A stretch of 64,000 nt of DNA from Paramacrobiotus metropolitanus (lineage: Eukaryota > Tardigrada > Eutardigrada > Parachela > Macrobiotidae), in NCBI RefSeq assembly GCF_019649055.1, contig NW_026570271.1, positions 372,001 through 436,000 of the forward strand, in the 5' to 3' direction. The notes beneath the pieces were generated by a model. It was not told where the DNA came from. It made no database searches and saw only the letters and a program-made list of their open reading frames with translations. Positions 36,380-46,960 of this stretch are shown one piece after another (position 1 is the stretch's first letter; each line of letters begins with the position of its first letter). The position numbers and the translations under genes are program-made.

Positions 36380-37900
36380 TTAAAACGGTATACCGTTCAT
36401 CTCTTCTAGATCCTCCCTGATCGGACAGTTCAATGTGACCCGTAAAATGTCAGCCTCTGCAGCCGAGAGCTTCATTACCGCCGTTGCTGGCTCTGTCATG
36501 TCACGGGTAAACACACTGCGCTTTTTCGGTGCCCCCGAAAGCACTTCTGTTTCGATAACTTCTTTCAGCCAACGCCGTAAATTGACTTCATCTTTATAAT
36601 TCGACGTTTCCGGGTTACGTCTCATTAATAAATCCAGCGCGAAGACGCAGGAATATACAGCGCAGTTATTGGAACTGCTGGCTTGTTTTGGGACGGATGG
36701 TATGATTATGCTGACATCCTCGCTTTCTCCGCAAAGCGTCCATATCTGGAGCAATATCCACGGACTGGGCTTTAATCCCAGCGAATCGTACAGCGTGACA
36801 GCACGGGTATGTGGATCGATCCTCACAGTAACGAAGTGGTCTCTCATGTCAAACAGCGGTTGAATGATCGTTTTCTTCCCGTTTGCGTAGTCGCGCTTTA
36901 TGGTTTTCATAACCTTGTAGCCGGGTTGGCATCTTTGTACCCATAATGGGCTGAGAAAGCCAGTAAATGGTTTCGACGCTGTGATACTTCGGCGGGCCAA
37001 CGCACAAAAAGCCGCAACCACTTTCGTATCAATAAACTCACCCACTGTTGATAGGGCGCGGATATCAGATTGGTGTATGGCAAACCTGCCTGCCACGTTT
37101 TTAACCAAACGATTTCTTTCTCCTTCTTCGTCGGGACTTCCATCAGAGCTTTTTCGCCTTTTTCCAGGGACCTGCTGCAGTTCTTCGTCGGGCAAACTGT
37201 CAATGGTTATAACCGGGGGGCTCGTGAGGCGCCGTCGTTTGCTTGTGTTCAAGTACGGCTTTGTAGGAGAGGCATCGGGCGTTTCAGGTTTTTGCGAGTT
37301 TTGGGACGCGTAAAATTCTCCTGTTGTCGGATCACTCTCCTGTTGTCGGCCAACTTTGCGTCCGGCATCGCCGTGCAATTCGAATGGTGGTAAACTACTC
37401 CTTGGGCTTTTGCCACGTTTAATCTTCTTCTGTTCATCATTTCCGGGCCAAAGTCCGGGATTATCATTACCTTTTTTATGTGAGTCTGTCTGGCATGAAA
37501 CCGTCGTTGTTTCCGTCAGCGGCGTTACGCGAAACAAAACTCCTTGATCAAGATAGTCTAACGCCCGTTGCAGCTGCTGCTGAATGAACTTGTTTCGTTC
37601 GGCATTGTGTGCGGCAGCAACAGGCGAAGGGCCCTTGGGCAGAATTCGGAATAATTCATTGACTTCAGATGGTGGACGATAAAAGTTCTTTTCGACTAGT
37701 TCACCATACTTTTCTTCGGCTTCCTGGCTTTCTTTGTTATCGTCCGTATGCCCACTTAATGCATTTGACACAACTTCATGATAAAGGTCAACATGCTCTG
37801 CGCCAGCAGCATTTCGAACTTCAGGCTGGACGACTGCGTTGATCGGTGGACTGGCAGGTGTAATAAATGTATCAGTGTCACGGAGTGCCATCGAATGCTC
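36380..37900 (-). CDS. U2 exon 7: Ulp1/SENP-like (C48) protease domain
   Basis: The acceptor TTTACAG|GAG at 37900 is phase 0, and 506 residues are open to the stop at 36380. The first half is a polar linker with two basic patches (TSKRRR; PGKRRKSS) around VITIDSLPDEEL, which itself could be a short acidic interaction motif. The protease domain covers about residues 260-470 counted from the ATG at 37891: His352 (RDHFVT), Asp369 (LYDSLG), Gln403 and Cys410 (PKQASSSNNCAVYSC). Spacing and context fit C48 peptidases (Ulp1, SENP). Phe replaces the usual Trp after His, and Ala replaces the usual Gly after the catalytic Cys. The natural role is probably removal of a ubiquitin-like tag near the DNA bound by the HTH array; that role is inference. 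Confidence 0.85.
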   Translation of the reverse strand, partial: EHSMALRDTDTFITPASPPINAVVQPEVRNAAGAEHVDLYHEVVSNALSGHTDDNKESQEAEEKYGELVEKNFYRPPSEVNELFRILPKGPSPVAAAHNAERNKFIQQQLQRALDYLDQGVLFRVTPLTETTTVSCQTDSHKKGNDNPGLWPGNDEQKKIKRGKSPRSSLPPFELHGDAGRKVGRQQESDPTTGEFYASQNSQKPETPDASPTKPYLNTSKRRRLTSPPVITIDSLPDEELQQVPGKRRKSSDGSPDEEGERNRLVKNVAGRFAIHQSDIRALSTVGEFIDTKVVAAFCALARRSITASKPFTGFLSPLWVQRCQPGYKVMKTIKRDYANGKKTIIQPLFDMRDHFVTVRIDPHTRAVTLYDSLGLKPSPWILLQIWTLCGESEDVSIIIPSVPKQASSSNNCAVYSCVFALDLLMRRNPETSNYKDEVNLRRWLKEVIETEVLSGAPKKRSVFTRDMTEPATAVMKLSAAEADILRVTLNCPIREDLEEMNGIPF

Positions 37901-37939
37901 CTGTAAATTTCTTGATATTTAACGCATTAAACAAGATAC

Positions 37940-38351
37940 CCTGGTAACCCGGTACATATCACTAATATTATTCGTGCACATCTTCGGAAACTTTCGCTTT
38001 CGCGAATTTTAAAACGAATTTTACAATTTTTGAAATTTGTTTTAAGCTTGAACAGTGGACCGGCGTACGAACCATCTTCATAGTTATCTGCGTTTATGGG
38101 AAAAAACCGAAAGAGATCGGTCTATGATAAGACTTTCGGTATAACTGAATGCGCTTTTTGGAATTTTGTTACCCACATACTAGTAACTCCGCAACCGGAA
38201 GTAGCGCGCGAAAACTTATGTCATGCCTCTGTATGGAAATCACTTGTCTATAAAATGTTATAAAGTTATCAAAAAAAATGTTTGGAAGTGCGCGGAAGTT
38301 AAAGTTTTCGTGGATGTCTTCGAATTTAATACTATTTTACCTGCCACTTCC
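37940..38351. mobile_element. MITE family A copy 3, in U2 intron 6
   Basis: It starts near CCCGGTACAT and ends GCCACTTCC with TTAA following (38352-38355). The inner AACTTTCGCTTTCGCG and AGTAGCGCGCGAAA match copies 1 and 2. The matching intron of U1 (about 23770-23800) lacks it and reads straight through, so it arrived after the duplication. Confidence 0.75.
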
Positions 38352-38519
38352 TTAAATTTTTACAAAACGATGGCTGGACACTATCAGGAAATGTGCAGCT
38401 AGTAATAACAAACTAATCAGCCGTTTTATCCAGTTTATATTGCTAATTGGCACTACTACGATGGCTACAGAGCCTGACCAGTCCGGTAAAAGTATCATGG
38501 TCTAAGTTGAGGTACTTAC

Positions 38520-38917
38520 GTCAGGCAATTGGAATATCGGAGATCCTTCGAGGCTAAAACCGACATCTTGAGGTGACGTGACGTCCATCAGAAAGCAAAC
38601 ATCGATGTGCTGCATTATTGCGTCGTAGGAGCATCCCTGTTCGTAGAGTTCCTGAATGGCGGATCGCAACTCCCGGCACTGATTTTCGGCCAGCTCCGTG
38701 GCCATTTGACCCTCTTGCACGGGTGGGTTCGGTAAGGCGTTGTGCGTTTTGATGGACTGTGTAATAGACGGCCCAATGGACGTTTCCCGCTGGTTGAGTT
38801 CTGGAGTAATGCGACGCCCCTCGCTCTCAGGTGAAGGCGGTCGCAAGGAACCTGTTACACTTTCAGACGTGGGGCGGTTGGACGCAGCATGGGCATGTTC
38901 CGCTGAAAGATCGTTTT
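38520..38917 (-). CDS. U2 exon 6: linker with HTH-like unit
   Basis: The acceptor CACAACAG|AA at 38917 is phase 1 and the donor CCTGAC|GTAAGT at 38520 is phase 0. About 133 residues are open. They hold a Ser/Pro/Glu linker with ITQSIKTHNALPNP, then CRELRSAIQELYEQGCSYDA, an HTH-like helix pair like those of exon 1. The box LPNP also occurs in exon 2, just before its HTH unit, so exons 2 and 6 may be old duplicates. Confidence 0.7.
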
Positions 38918-39047
38918 CTGTTGTGAGAACAGTAAACAAATCAACATACATGATGCGATAAAACTGATATCGTACGACATTCCACATTACTTAAGTGTGC
39001 GAAAAGGTTTTTTACACTTGCACATGAAACCCTACGAACATACATAC

Positions 39048-39112
39048 CATTTTGGCTATCCGTGTTGTCTAATTCTGCAGTTTCATGAGATTCCGACTCG
39101 TCTTCAGCAGCA
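39048..39112 (-). CDS. U2 exon 5 (65 bp)
   Basis: The acceptor TGTCGTAG|T and donor AATG|GTATGT give 65 bp, phase 2 to 1, the same length as in U1. It encodes AAEDESESHETAELDNTDSQ, strongly acidic. Confidence 0.65.
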
Positions 39113-39228
39113 CTACGACAAACCAACGAACGTGAATTCAACGGATTTGGTTGATTTTGGTTAAAAAATTTTTGTGATATGCAACACGACTGCGGGTGCG
39201 TCTCTGGTAGCGTTGATGTTTAACGCAC

Positions 39229-39446
39229 CTGGCTGAGTGTGACGTAGAAGTATTGCATGTTTCAGGAGGATGACTTTGTGGACCGGAGTCACCGGACGTA
39301 AGGATGTTCCGCCCACGCTTCATCTCGAGACCGGCTGCCTTGGCCATATTGGATATGTCGTATTTTCCGCCCAAGAAATCATTGCAGGAATTCACTTGCG
39401 GCACGTCATGACGGCTGACCGCGGCAGAATTGTGGTCTTCGGTTGC
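39229..39446 (-). CDS. U2 exon 4, one-base frame conflict
   Basis: The acceptor GTTCAG|CA aligns with U1 and the donor CAGCCAG|GTGCGT is phase 2. Length arithmetic is off by one: a run GCGGGTC near 39420 has one G more than U1. The conserved part is in the frame DISNMAKAAGLEMKRGRNIL, possibly a degenerate HTH. The cause may be a real frameshift, a sequencing error in the GGG run, or a different acceptor. Confidence 0.5.
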
Positions 39447-39691
39447 TGAACAGCAACCAGATGATTGAGAATAAGTTGGTGTTTTTTTTTCAGCGTAATT
39501 ACAGTTCTACTTTAGAAGACATTAATATTATAAAGAATAGGCATTTTGCAAGAGATCTACAGTGCGAGATTATCATTTGGTGTTATATTACATCGTGTGC
39601 CGCTGGATTTGCGTACATACCGTGCATTTTTGCAGTAAAAAACTCGCTCGCTGTACTGAGATAAACAACAGCAACACATTTAAGAACGTAC

Positions 39692-39784
39692 CAAACTGGT
39701 CACTCCCGCAATTTGGGTCAAGGACAGCATCTGACTCCGAGGTGTGCTTGGGAGCGTCTGCAGCTGGTCTTTCATCGATGCGAC
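39692..39784 (-). CDS. U2 exon 3 (93 bp)
   Basis: The acceptor TCCGCAG|GT and donor AGTTTG|GTACGT are phase 1 to 1, with the same length and position as in U1. It encodes a polar linker, RIDERPAADAPKHTSESDA. Confidence 0.65.
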
Positions 39785-39879
39785 CTGCGGATAAATTAAT
39801 ATTCACTGTGGTTAACTCGTTGTGGGCTGGCGTTAGGAACAATCAAAAGCGGAACAGCAGAATTGTCAGCGTTTACGAC

Positions 39880-40713
39880 CTGAATCAGTGCGTTGCAGGG
39901 CCTTCAACCGAGACGACCTACGACGTTCAGTAACGCTAGCGCCATCCTTATCAGCCCGCGACGCCTGTTTATCCTCGAACCTATCCGAATCCAGCCACGA
40001 TTGGTAGTCCGCGTCCGCGCTGCTTAGAGAACTATCATCGGTGTCCGCGCTGCTTAGAGAACCGTTATCCGATGTGATCTCTTCCTGACCGGCATTTAGC
40101 AGTATTTGTTGGAAAGCGTTCTGGTTTATATTAAACTGTTCTGTTATATCATCCCAGGACCATCCCTCTGCATGAAGTTTTACTACAACAGCTAGCGTCG
40201 GCCATCTTTTGTTCTCAACCATTGTTGCCTTATCTTCCACATCGTCCGGTTCCAACGTGGGTTCCTCGGCAATCTCACCGGTGCTCACCGGATCCTCATC
40301 CGGAGTGGTCGCTTCTTGACAGGCAAGTTGCTCGATTTGACTTACCGTTGGGCTCCCCATGATCGGATTGGGCAGTAGAGCCGGTGTATTAATGGTTGGT
40401 GCACTATGCGTACCGCGGTCAGGTTCGTAATGTTCCTGCTCTTCTGTGATGTTGATAGTGCGCGTTTCAGTAGTGGGCGACCGCGGCCGTTGACTATCGC
40501 CTAAACTTACGGAGCTGCGGTCATGTACAGAACCGGTACGTTGCTCGCTTGCGGGATCGATTGAGCTGCCCCCCGTGGAAGCCGTGCCAAGACGAGGTCC
40601 AAAGAGAAGTACTACTGTATCCGGGTCACACGCACGAAGAGGGACCAAGAAAACAACGTCGGTTTTCAGCGATTTTTCATCATCCCGCTGTACAGCAGTC
40701 TCCTGATCGGCAA
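39880..40713 (-). CDS. U2 exon 2: HTH unit, acidic repeats, basic motif
   Basis: The acceptor ATCATAG|TT at 40713 is phase 1 and 278 residues are open. In order: a polar linker, a box LLPNPIMGSPTV, an acidic stretch, the HTH-like unit KRWPTLAVVVKLHAEGWSWD continuing to QQILLNAG, the motif EEITSDNGSLSSAD followed by a second DDSSLSSAD repeat, and TERRRSSRLKA. The donor GATTCAG|GTCGTA is weak, but it matches GTAGTA in U1 and gives the right phase. U1 carries one more acidic repeat. Confidence 0.65.
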
Positions 40714-42457
40714 CTATGATATGGAGACAAAAAATTCATAAAAGACTCAACTAGCTTATTACAGTATATAAACTTGATTCTCACTTTGAAGGCGTTATTG
40801 AACATACAAGTTCACAATGTGTTCTGCTAACTGGTGGACAAATCAAACATCATCATCTGCTACTATTGACTAAGGAAACGCAGTTGTGTAACGGGTACGA
40901 TCCCCGATCAGGATAGCATAGAGGAAGTGTTTCTTTTGTAAACGCTGTTTTGTTCTGGTGCATAGTTTGTACTCGTACCATGATACTTATTAAAGCTTCC
41001 TATCGGGTTGAAATCATGATTGCATGCATTTCGTATTTCGTTTCATTTCACAATCATGCGCACCCTGTCGTGAAACGTGAAAAGGAAGTGAAATGAACCA
41101 TGAAATGAAAGAAATTGTGAAATCACATGAAATACAAGAACATGATTGGAAATAACGTGATTCAAAAGATTCAGTGTAAAAAACTACAAAACGTGACGCA
41201 GACTTCAGTGCTTTTGGTTTGTAAGTGATTGCATCCATCGCTGTTACTACGAGTAAGCAGGTTATTATAGTAAGCAGGTTTAACTTTTTCTGATCATTCT
41301 AACCACAGGACATCCGCAGATGGCAACACAAGAAGCGCCACTGGAAGTAGATACAGGCTTGAACAAAGGCCGGAATAGTAGTAATTTTTGGAACTGCATC
41401 TCTAACCCAATCAAGGCACAATCTCTACAGATACAAAAAAACCCAAAAAGGATCAGGTTTTTACTTTTAATTGCCGGTTTTTGCGGCTAACGGTTGACCG
41501 TATTTTTATATTCTCGGACGGTTTTTTTGCGAGTGCTTGGTAACCACGTTCTGATTTTTGAAGATATTTTTGAACGAGTATTTAAGACAACAGGAAAAGT
41601 TATTGAGTATAATATTAATATTATTAAAATAATTGATTTTTTAAAATAATTTCTTATTTCACGATTCGTTTCATTTCTTTTCATTTCACATTCCATTTCC
41701 TTTCAAAACCGGTTTCGAACGTCATGAATTTCAGCCCTACTTTTGACATCATTTTGCGGGAATAGTGCTTGTTGTACTGCTTCTCCGTTGAATGTTGATA
41801 ATTAAATTCGTGTCATTGCAGCCGATTTTCAACAGATGTCTTGCTGCTCTACCGGCTACATGTACAATATCAATAAATACAAGGAACTATTCCAAATTAC
41901 AGACCGCTTGAGAAGCTAGAAATCCATATTTTCAAACCATTCGATAGTTCGCAAACTTTTTGCAAAGATACACTATGTGTTAGCAAACTAAAATATTTGT
42001 ATTTTGTTCTGTTTTGTAGAAACTTTCTTTATTTTCGGAATTGCAATGTTCAACTGGCTTATTTCCCAAGTATTGTGAATGGCACTTTTTCGTGCAGCTG
42101 AGTCGCATCCAATTAACATAAGAATCCTATATATTAAAGCAGAACCGTGATTCTGTGACGCTGCTGCCTCCAAAACCTTCTGATTGGCCAAAAAAACCTT
42201 ACGTTTCTGATTGGCCGGAACCCGCCTAGCAACTTTTAGGCTTTTGCAGCCCCTTAACCCTGTGCTTTTACGCCTTTGTCCTTACTGAGTATCCGAAACT
42301 TATTTCTATTACCTGTGAAAACCTTCGCCTGATAAACCGGATCCCACCCTTATCTATCTTTACTCCTTACTAAGCTTCAAAACCATAGTTCTTAACAAAC
42401 CTGATAACTTTAATTACTTTAACAAACCTTGCGGTCCCACCTTTTAAGCGTTTAGTA

Positions 42458-42817
42458 ACCGAAAGCCCCCCGTGCTTTACCTGCCTTTTTAAGCCGTTGG
42501 TGACCGAAGGTCACGCGTGCGGTACCCGCCTTTTTGAGCCGTTGGTGACCGAAGGCCACGTGTGCGGTACCCGCCTTTTTAAACCTTTGGTCACCGAAGG
42601 CCACGCGTGCGGTACCCGCCTTTTTGAGCCTTTGGTCACCGAAGGCCACGCGCGCGCTACCCGCTCTTTTAAACCTTAGGTAACCGAAGGCCACGCGTGC
42701 GGTATCCGCTCTTTTAAACCTTAGGTAACCGAAGGTTACGCATTATTTGTCCACGCTTTTAAGCGTTTTGTAACAGAAGAATTTCGGTTTAACCCGTTTT
42801 TTTTTATACAGAACTGT
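42458..42817. repeat. 45-bp minisatellite, about 8 units, in U2 intron 1
   Basis: The landmark ACCGAAGG recurs at 42458, 42503, 42548, 42593, 42638, 42683 and 42728, with a degenerate copy at 42773: exactly 45 bp each time. Units also share CACGCGTGCGGTACCCGC. The array is open on both strands for about 60-80 codons (minus repeat VAFGDQRLKKAGTAR), as expected of a period divisible by three. A stop above it and no paralogue in U1 speak against an exon. Confidence 0.85.
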
Positions 42818-43168
42818 ATTCCCTTTTCAATAAGACTTATTTAGCATATAAAACCGTTTCACTTCCATTCGTTTAGCAAAAAGAGCCCAGCCGACAAGAA
42901 CCGCATTTGCACTGCAGCGCGGCGCGTAAGCGCCGCGCGCTGTGCTTGTAAATACTATAACTGACTGTACGAAAAAGTGCCAAGTTGCCTGGACAATACA
43001 GTACTTAATGAAGTACAGTACTGGAAGTTCGAAAAATTCGAAGTAGCCATTAAATAAGTAAATCATACGCAACCTGGAAATTACTTAGAGCAGTTCGGTA
43101 AATAAATTAGAACAGTTTGTAAATTACTCCATTTTAAAAACCTTCCTGTATGCCGAAATACTCACGTT

Positions 43169-43268
43169 CTCTACCATTTAGCGAATAACAAAACTCTCTC
43201 TCTCTCTCGGAATTTAGTGGATACCATTTAGTGAATAACAAACAAGTTTAGTGAATAACAAAACAAAG
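43169..43268. repeat. TTTAGTGAATAACAAA repeats with a CT run
   Basis: About four copies of TTTAGTGAATAACAAA surround a short (CT)n run near 43192-43207, just downstream of the U2 exon 1 donor. Confidence 0.7.
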
Positions 43269-43287
43269 CAACTCTCAGTTCACGTAC

Positions 43288-44749
43288 CAGCCTGACCTTT
43301 AAGGGAATTCGCGTTCAAGATTCCTCTGTCGATCTCAAGGTCCTCACGTGCGGAAAACGGAATATTAGCTGTGCCGTCGCCGGTGTTGAAATCCGAAAAC
43401 CTTTTTGGGGAACCAGAAGCACCCGAATGTCTCGATTCGCATCCGGACGAGCCGTGTTCGGGTGCCATTAACAAATCTAACTGTCGGCCATGACCGTCGC
43501 CTTCCTTTGCTTGTAATCCTTGAATAGTCGGACTTTTTTTTAGGCCATTGGGCTTAACTCCACAGACTTTGACAGTTTCAGCATTGTTCGGGTCAAGCAC
43601 AGCCAGGGGGATTGGTTCTTGGTCAGCACCATTTTGCAGAACATTGACGAATGCAGTGACAATTTTCGGCGGCTTTGTGGTGATATTGGCTGAATATCCC
43701 TCAACATGAGACTTGAGAAAATTCACTTTCGTCCCCGTCAAAGCCCAATTTTCGATAATACAGGCACATACATCAACATTCGCTGCGGCTTTTTCGTTAA
43801 GGTCGGAACCATCCAAGCATCGGCGTTTACAGGCTGGATCATCGGGCTGCGTAGTTTTTATTTGAGACCCTCTGGGGCAGCCATATACTGTGCCGCTTCC
43901 ATCTTCGTCGGCCTGCGGAGGCTGAAGGACCTGATCTCTTTCCGTATTATCCGGCTCCAGCCCGGAGGACGCGCTGGCCAGCAAATGATCATCCGGCGTG
44001 ATCAATTCTTCACCGTTATTTTTCAACATGCGGCTTATCGTGGCTAAGCTTATTTTGAGCCGTTTCCGTATTGCCCTATATGCCAATCCCTCTGCCCGAA
44101 GTTTCACAACTTTAGCTCGATTCTCCTCGTAATTTTGTCGATGGCGCCTGGAAGACGATTTTCCATCATCATCCGGCGTGATCGACTCTTGTCCGTTATT
44201 TTTCAACATTTGGATTAGCGTGTCTGTGCTGATATTGAGCCGTTTCCCTATGGCCTTCCATGTTAGTCCTTCTGCACGAAGTTTCCGAATATTAGTTCGA
44301 TTCTGCTGGTAATTCTGTGGAGAGCGTTTCGAAAAGGATTTCCCATTCTGTCGCAACAACAATTCGAGGGCGGTTGCCGACAGGCCAAACTTCTGCTTGA
44401 TGTACGATTTATTGTGGCCCGCTTCAAAGCACTGAAGTATTTCTTCTTTCTGTTCTTGACTACCGAAACAATTATCTCGTGCTGAAAAACTTTCTCCAGC
44501 ATATTGAAGGACAGCGATCACAGCGTCACCTTCTACGCTAACTCCGCGCATAATCTCCGCTTTCGAATAGCCGCTTCTGAACATTTGGATGATCGTTTTC
44601 TTTTGCACTTCAGTAACGCCGGCCATTCGCAGCGTTTGAAAAACGGTGGCATGGCTAATCTTGAGTTGCTCCGCAATTTGTGCTTTGCTATGCTTTCCGT
44701 TACATGCCAGCTCTATTATCTTTGTTTTCACTTCTTTTTTCAGCACCAT
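43288..44749 (-). CDS. U2 exon 1: five-unit HTH array
   Basis: I start at the ATG at 44749, because U1 keeps an ATG at the same aligned place; the frame stays open for some way above it. 487 residues follow to a phase-1 donor GCTG|GTACGT at 43288. Five HTH-like units: 7-44 (IIELACNGKHSKAQIAEQLK...), 49-85, 100-136, 150-186 and 210-246 (VVKLRAEGLAYRAIRKRLKI...). Each has about 37 residues and a final NG/AG. Units 4 and 5 are near copies with a 60-residue period, including the tail ESITPDD. A polar, Pro/Gly-containing tail follows. The whole seven-exon gene would encode about 1,530 residues. The likely role is a nuclear DNA-binding protein with a C-terminal protease; no known protein of this architecture comes to mind. 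Confidence 0.75.
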
Positions 44750-45030
44750 TTTTCGCCTAAGTACCTTTTCCTTTGTGAGACAGTTCTCCAGCGTATAAAA
44801 AAGATACCCACGCGTTCCGGGATTTCCTCACGCGTATAGCCAGAGTTTGCGTATGTCACCGATCAGACGTCTATTTTTTCATCCATCCTTTCGCCCCTTG
44901 GAAATTTTTGTATCCATTAGTTCCTCTGGAAACAGTTAACCTAATATTGCAACAAACAGTTAATCGACAATATTACACTGAAACCGTCGCTGCGGCATGG
45001 ATTGTGCATGATTAGGAATTTCGTGCACGA

Positions 45031-45040
45031 TTTATATATA
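45031..45040 (-). promoter_or_regulatory. TATA-like box upstream of U2
   Basis: TATATATAAA on the minus strand about 285 bp above the ATG, inside the block conserved with U1 (GATTAGGAATTT...CGATTGTGGG). Confidence 0.45.
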
Positions 45041-45681
45041 CACACCCAGGCGATTGTGGGCGCCTAGACCTAATTTCTAGCGAAAGTCTGCGTGATTTCA
45101 GCAGCGGGAGAAATCAGCCGTATAACCTTGCCCGAACAGCCAAATTGATTCAGCATTTATCTGGTGTACTAAACTTAAAATATCTGTTGTGTTGTTGTGT
45201 TTTTCGCTGGAACGATTAGCTTCGGACCTCCGGTTAATGGCCGGTTAAGAGCCCTAGCCGACCAATAGTGATTTAAGGTGAGCCTACGGCCGTTTGGACT
45301 AGTTGTTGCTCGTACTTAGGCATTAGGTGTCATCATAATTTTTGATTTTCGATTTACAATTTTTTATGGAAAATGTAATTAATTTTTCTTTGGTATCGGC
45401 ATTGGAAATGCGCGAACTACAGAGTACTCTGAAAAGAGTAAGTTAAGTGGAGAAGTCTGCTCGCTGCAGCTAAGATGTCGTGCGTGAGCAAAATGTGTAC
45501 TGCAAGCGAGAAATTATTGAGATATGTCGAAATACAAAGAATCTGTACTTCGAATTTTTGTCGTCACACTGCCCGAAACAGGCCGGGCAGGGTTGTACTG
45601 TATCTCTATATCAACTTTACACACATCTGTAGAAAGATCGTTACAAAAGATGCTACGAACCGGAACGCCAAAATTAATAAA

Positions 45682-46266
45682 ATGGGCGTGGCTGTTCCCA
45701 CCAATTCGCACCACCAGTTGGCTATTCTCACTACCTTTCACCACCTTTAGGTTATTCGCACGACCTTTTAAGAATGAATTTCAACACCACCTTCTGACTA
45801 TTTCAACACCACCTTGGAAGTTAGTAAACTTGGTACACCTCTTTTGGCTATTCTCACCTCTTAACTGCATTTTTTTACCATTGTGTGGTTTGCGTCTTAA
45901 AGACTTGGCTACAGGGTGTCATAGCCTTTAGCGGAGTTTTTTCTTTGCGATTGGGATCACTACCGGCCGGAAAAAGTATTCGGCCGCATTTCTCCGGCAT
46001 CTGTTAGCAAAATGTTCTCGCACCTTCTTATTACTGAATTTTGCTTTTTCCGGTTCCGATTGTTGATTACATATTTCGATCACGAAAGCAAAGGCGAAAA
46101 CGCCACAGTCGCAGGTAGCCATTTTTTACTGCTGAGTGCTGACCATGTGTTCGCTGTTGCCCGTAAAATAAGGTGGTGACAACAGCCAACGGTGGTGTAA
46201 AAAATATTTTTCAAAAAGGAGGTGCGAATAGCCAAAGGAGGTGCCAGGGTGGTGAGAATAGCCATT
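45682..46266. mobile_element. Inverted-repeat element built of GGCTATTCTCACCACC modules
   Basis: The left part carries several copies of TTGGCTATTC(T/G)CACCACC and ATTTCAACACCACCTT; the right part carries the reverse complement (GGTGGTGAGAATAGCC, GGTGCGAATAGCCAAAGG). It lies upstream of U2 and is absent upstream of U1. No target duplication was identified and no coding capacity is seen. Confidence 0.6.
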
Positions 46267-46960
46267 TCCTATTAAAAACGTTAGACCTCAATAAAGTCAA
46301 TATTAGAAAATGTCAAAATGTAACATTTTGCTATCGATTTCACAGAAGACAATCCGAGATGCTAAATGTCTACTGCTGTTAATTGTATTTATTTATAATT
46401 GTTCTAAATAATTATATTTATTTTTGATTAATAAATTTTAATTAATTAGTGCTGATATTTTTGGAGTTCCGTTTTCTTTTTAATGTTAAATTTTCATTGT
46501 GAGCACAATTTTGACGTTGCTTGGAGGTTCTGTTAAGTGTGTGCTAGTCAGATTTGCTACCAGGACACTTCCCTTTGCACACGAAGCGTGTAAAGATGGA
46601 TCAGGATGCAAAGGGAATCTTGGCATTCGATCATTTCGACGTGACTGTTGCCGTTAGGACTTTTTCGTACAGTGATTGATTGTACGATTAGCAAAATTAA
46701 TAACTCACTGTAAGAAGAAGTGTAGCGACTGGGCGGCAGTACAGTAAGTACTGTAACGGACCGGCGTCCGCTCGGAGCCTCGGGATGGCTTTTAATGAAA
46801 TTAAATGGGTTACCCGATCCCGAGCTGTTTTGATGTTTTGATTAACCGTGCTTTTAAACTTAACAAAGGAACATACTTACAGTGTTTAACATACAAATCT
46901 TTGGTAAAAAAGTCTTCGAAGGTATTTGCTATATAGGCCCATAAATCAGATGGAAAATAT

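Larger units (their letters stand above)
36150..46960. repeat. Segmental duplication, copy 2 (contains U2)
   Basis: Collinear partner of 22045-29640. The extra length comes from a longer intron 1 with a minisatellite, a MITE in intron 6, and an inverted-repeat element upstream. Confidence 0.75.

Noticed and set aside
41030-41720. Clusters of TTTCATTTC and GAAATGAAA near both ends as a MITE
   Set aside because: The copies are mostly direct or short; no terminal inverted repeat or target duplication could be defined.
42452-42694. 80-codon repeat protein on the minus strand
   Set aside because: Explained by the 45-bp minisatellite; a stop lies just above it and U1 has nothing similar.
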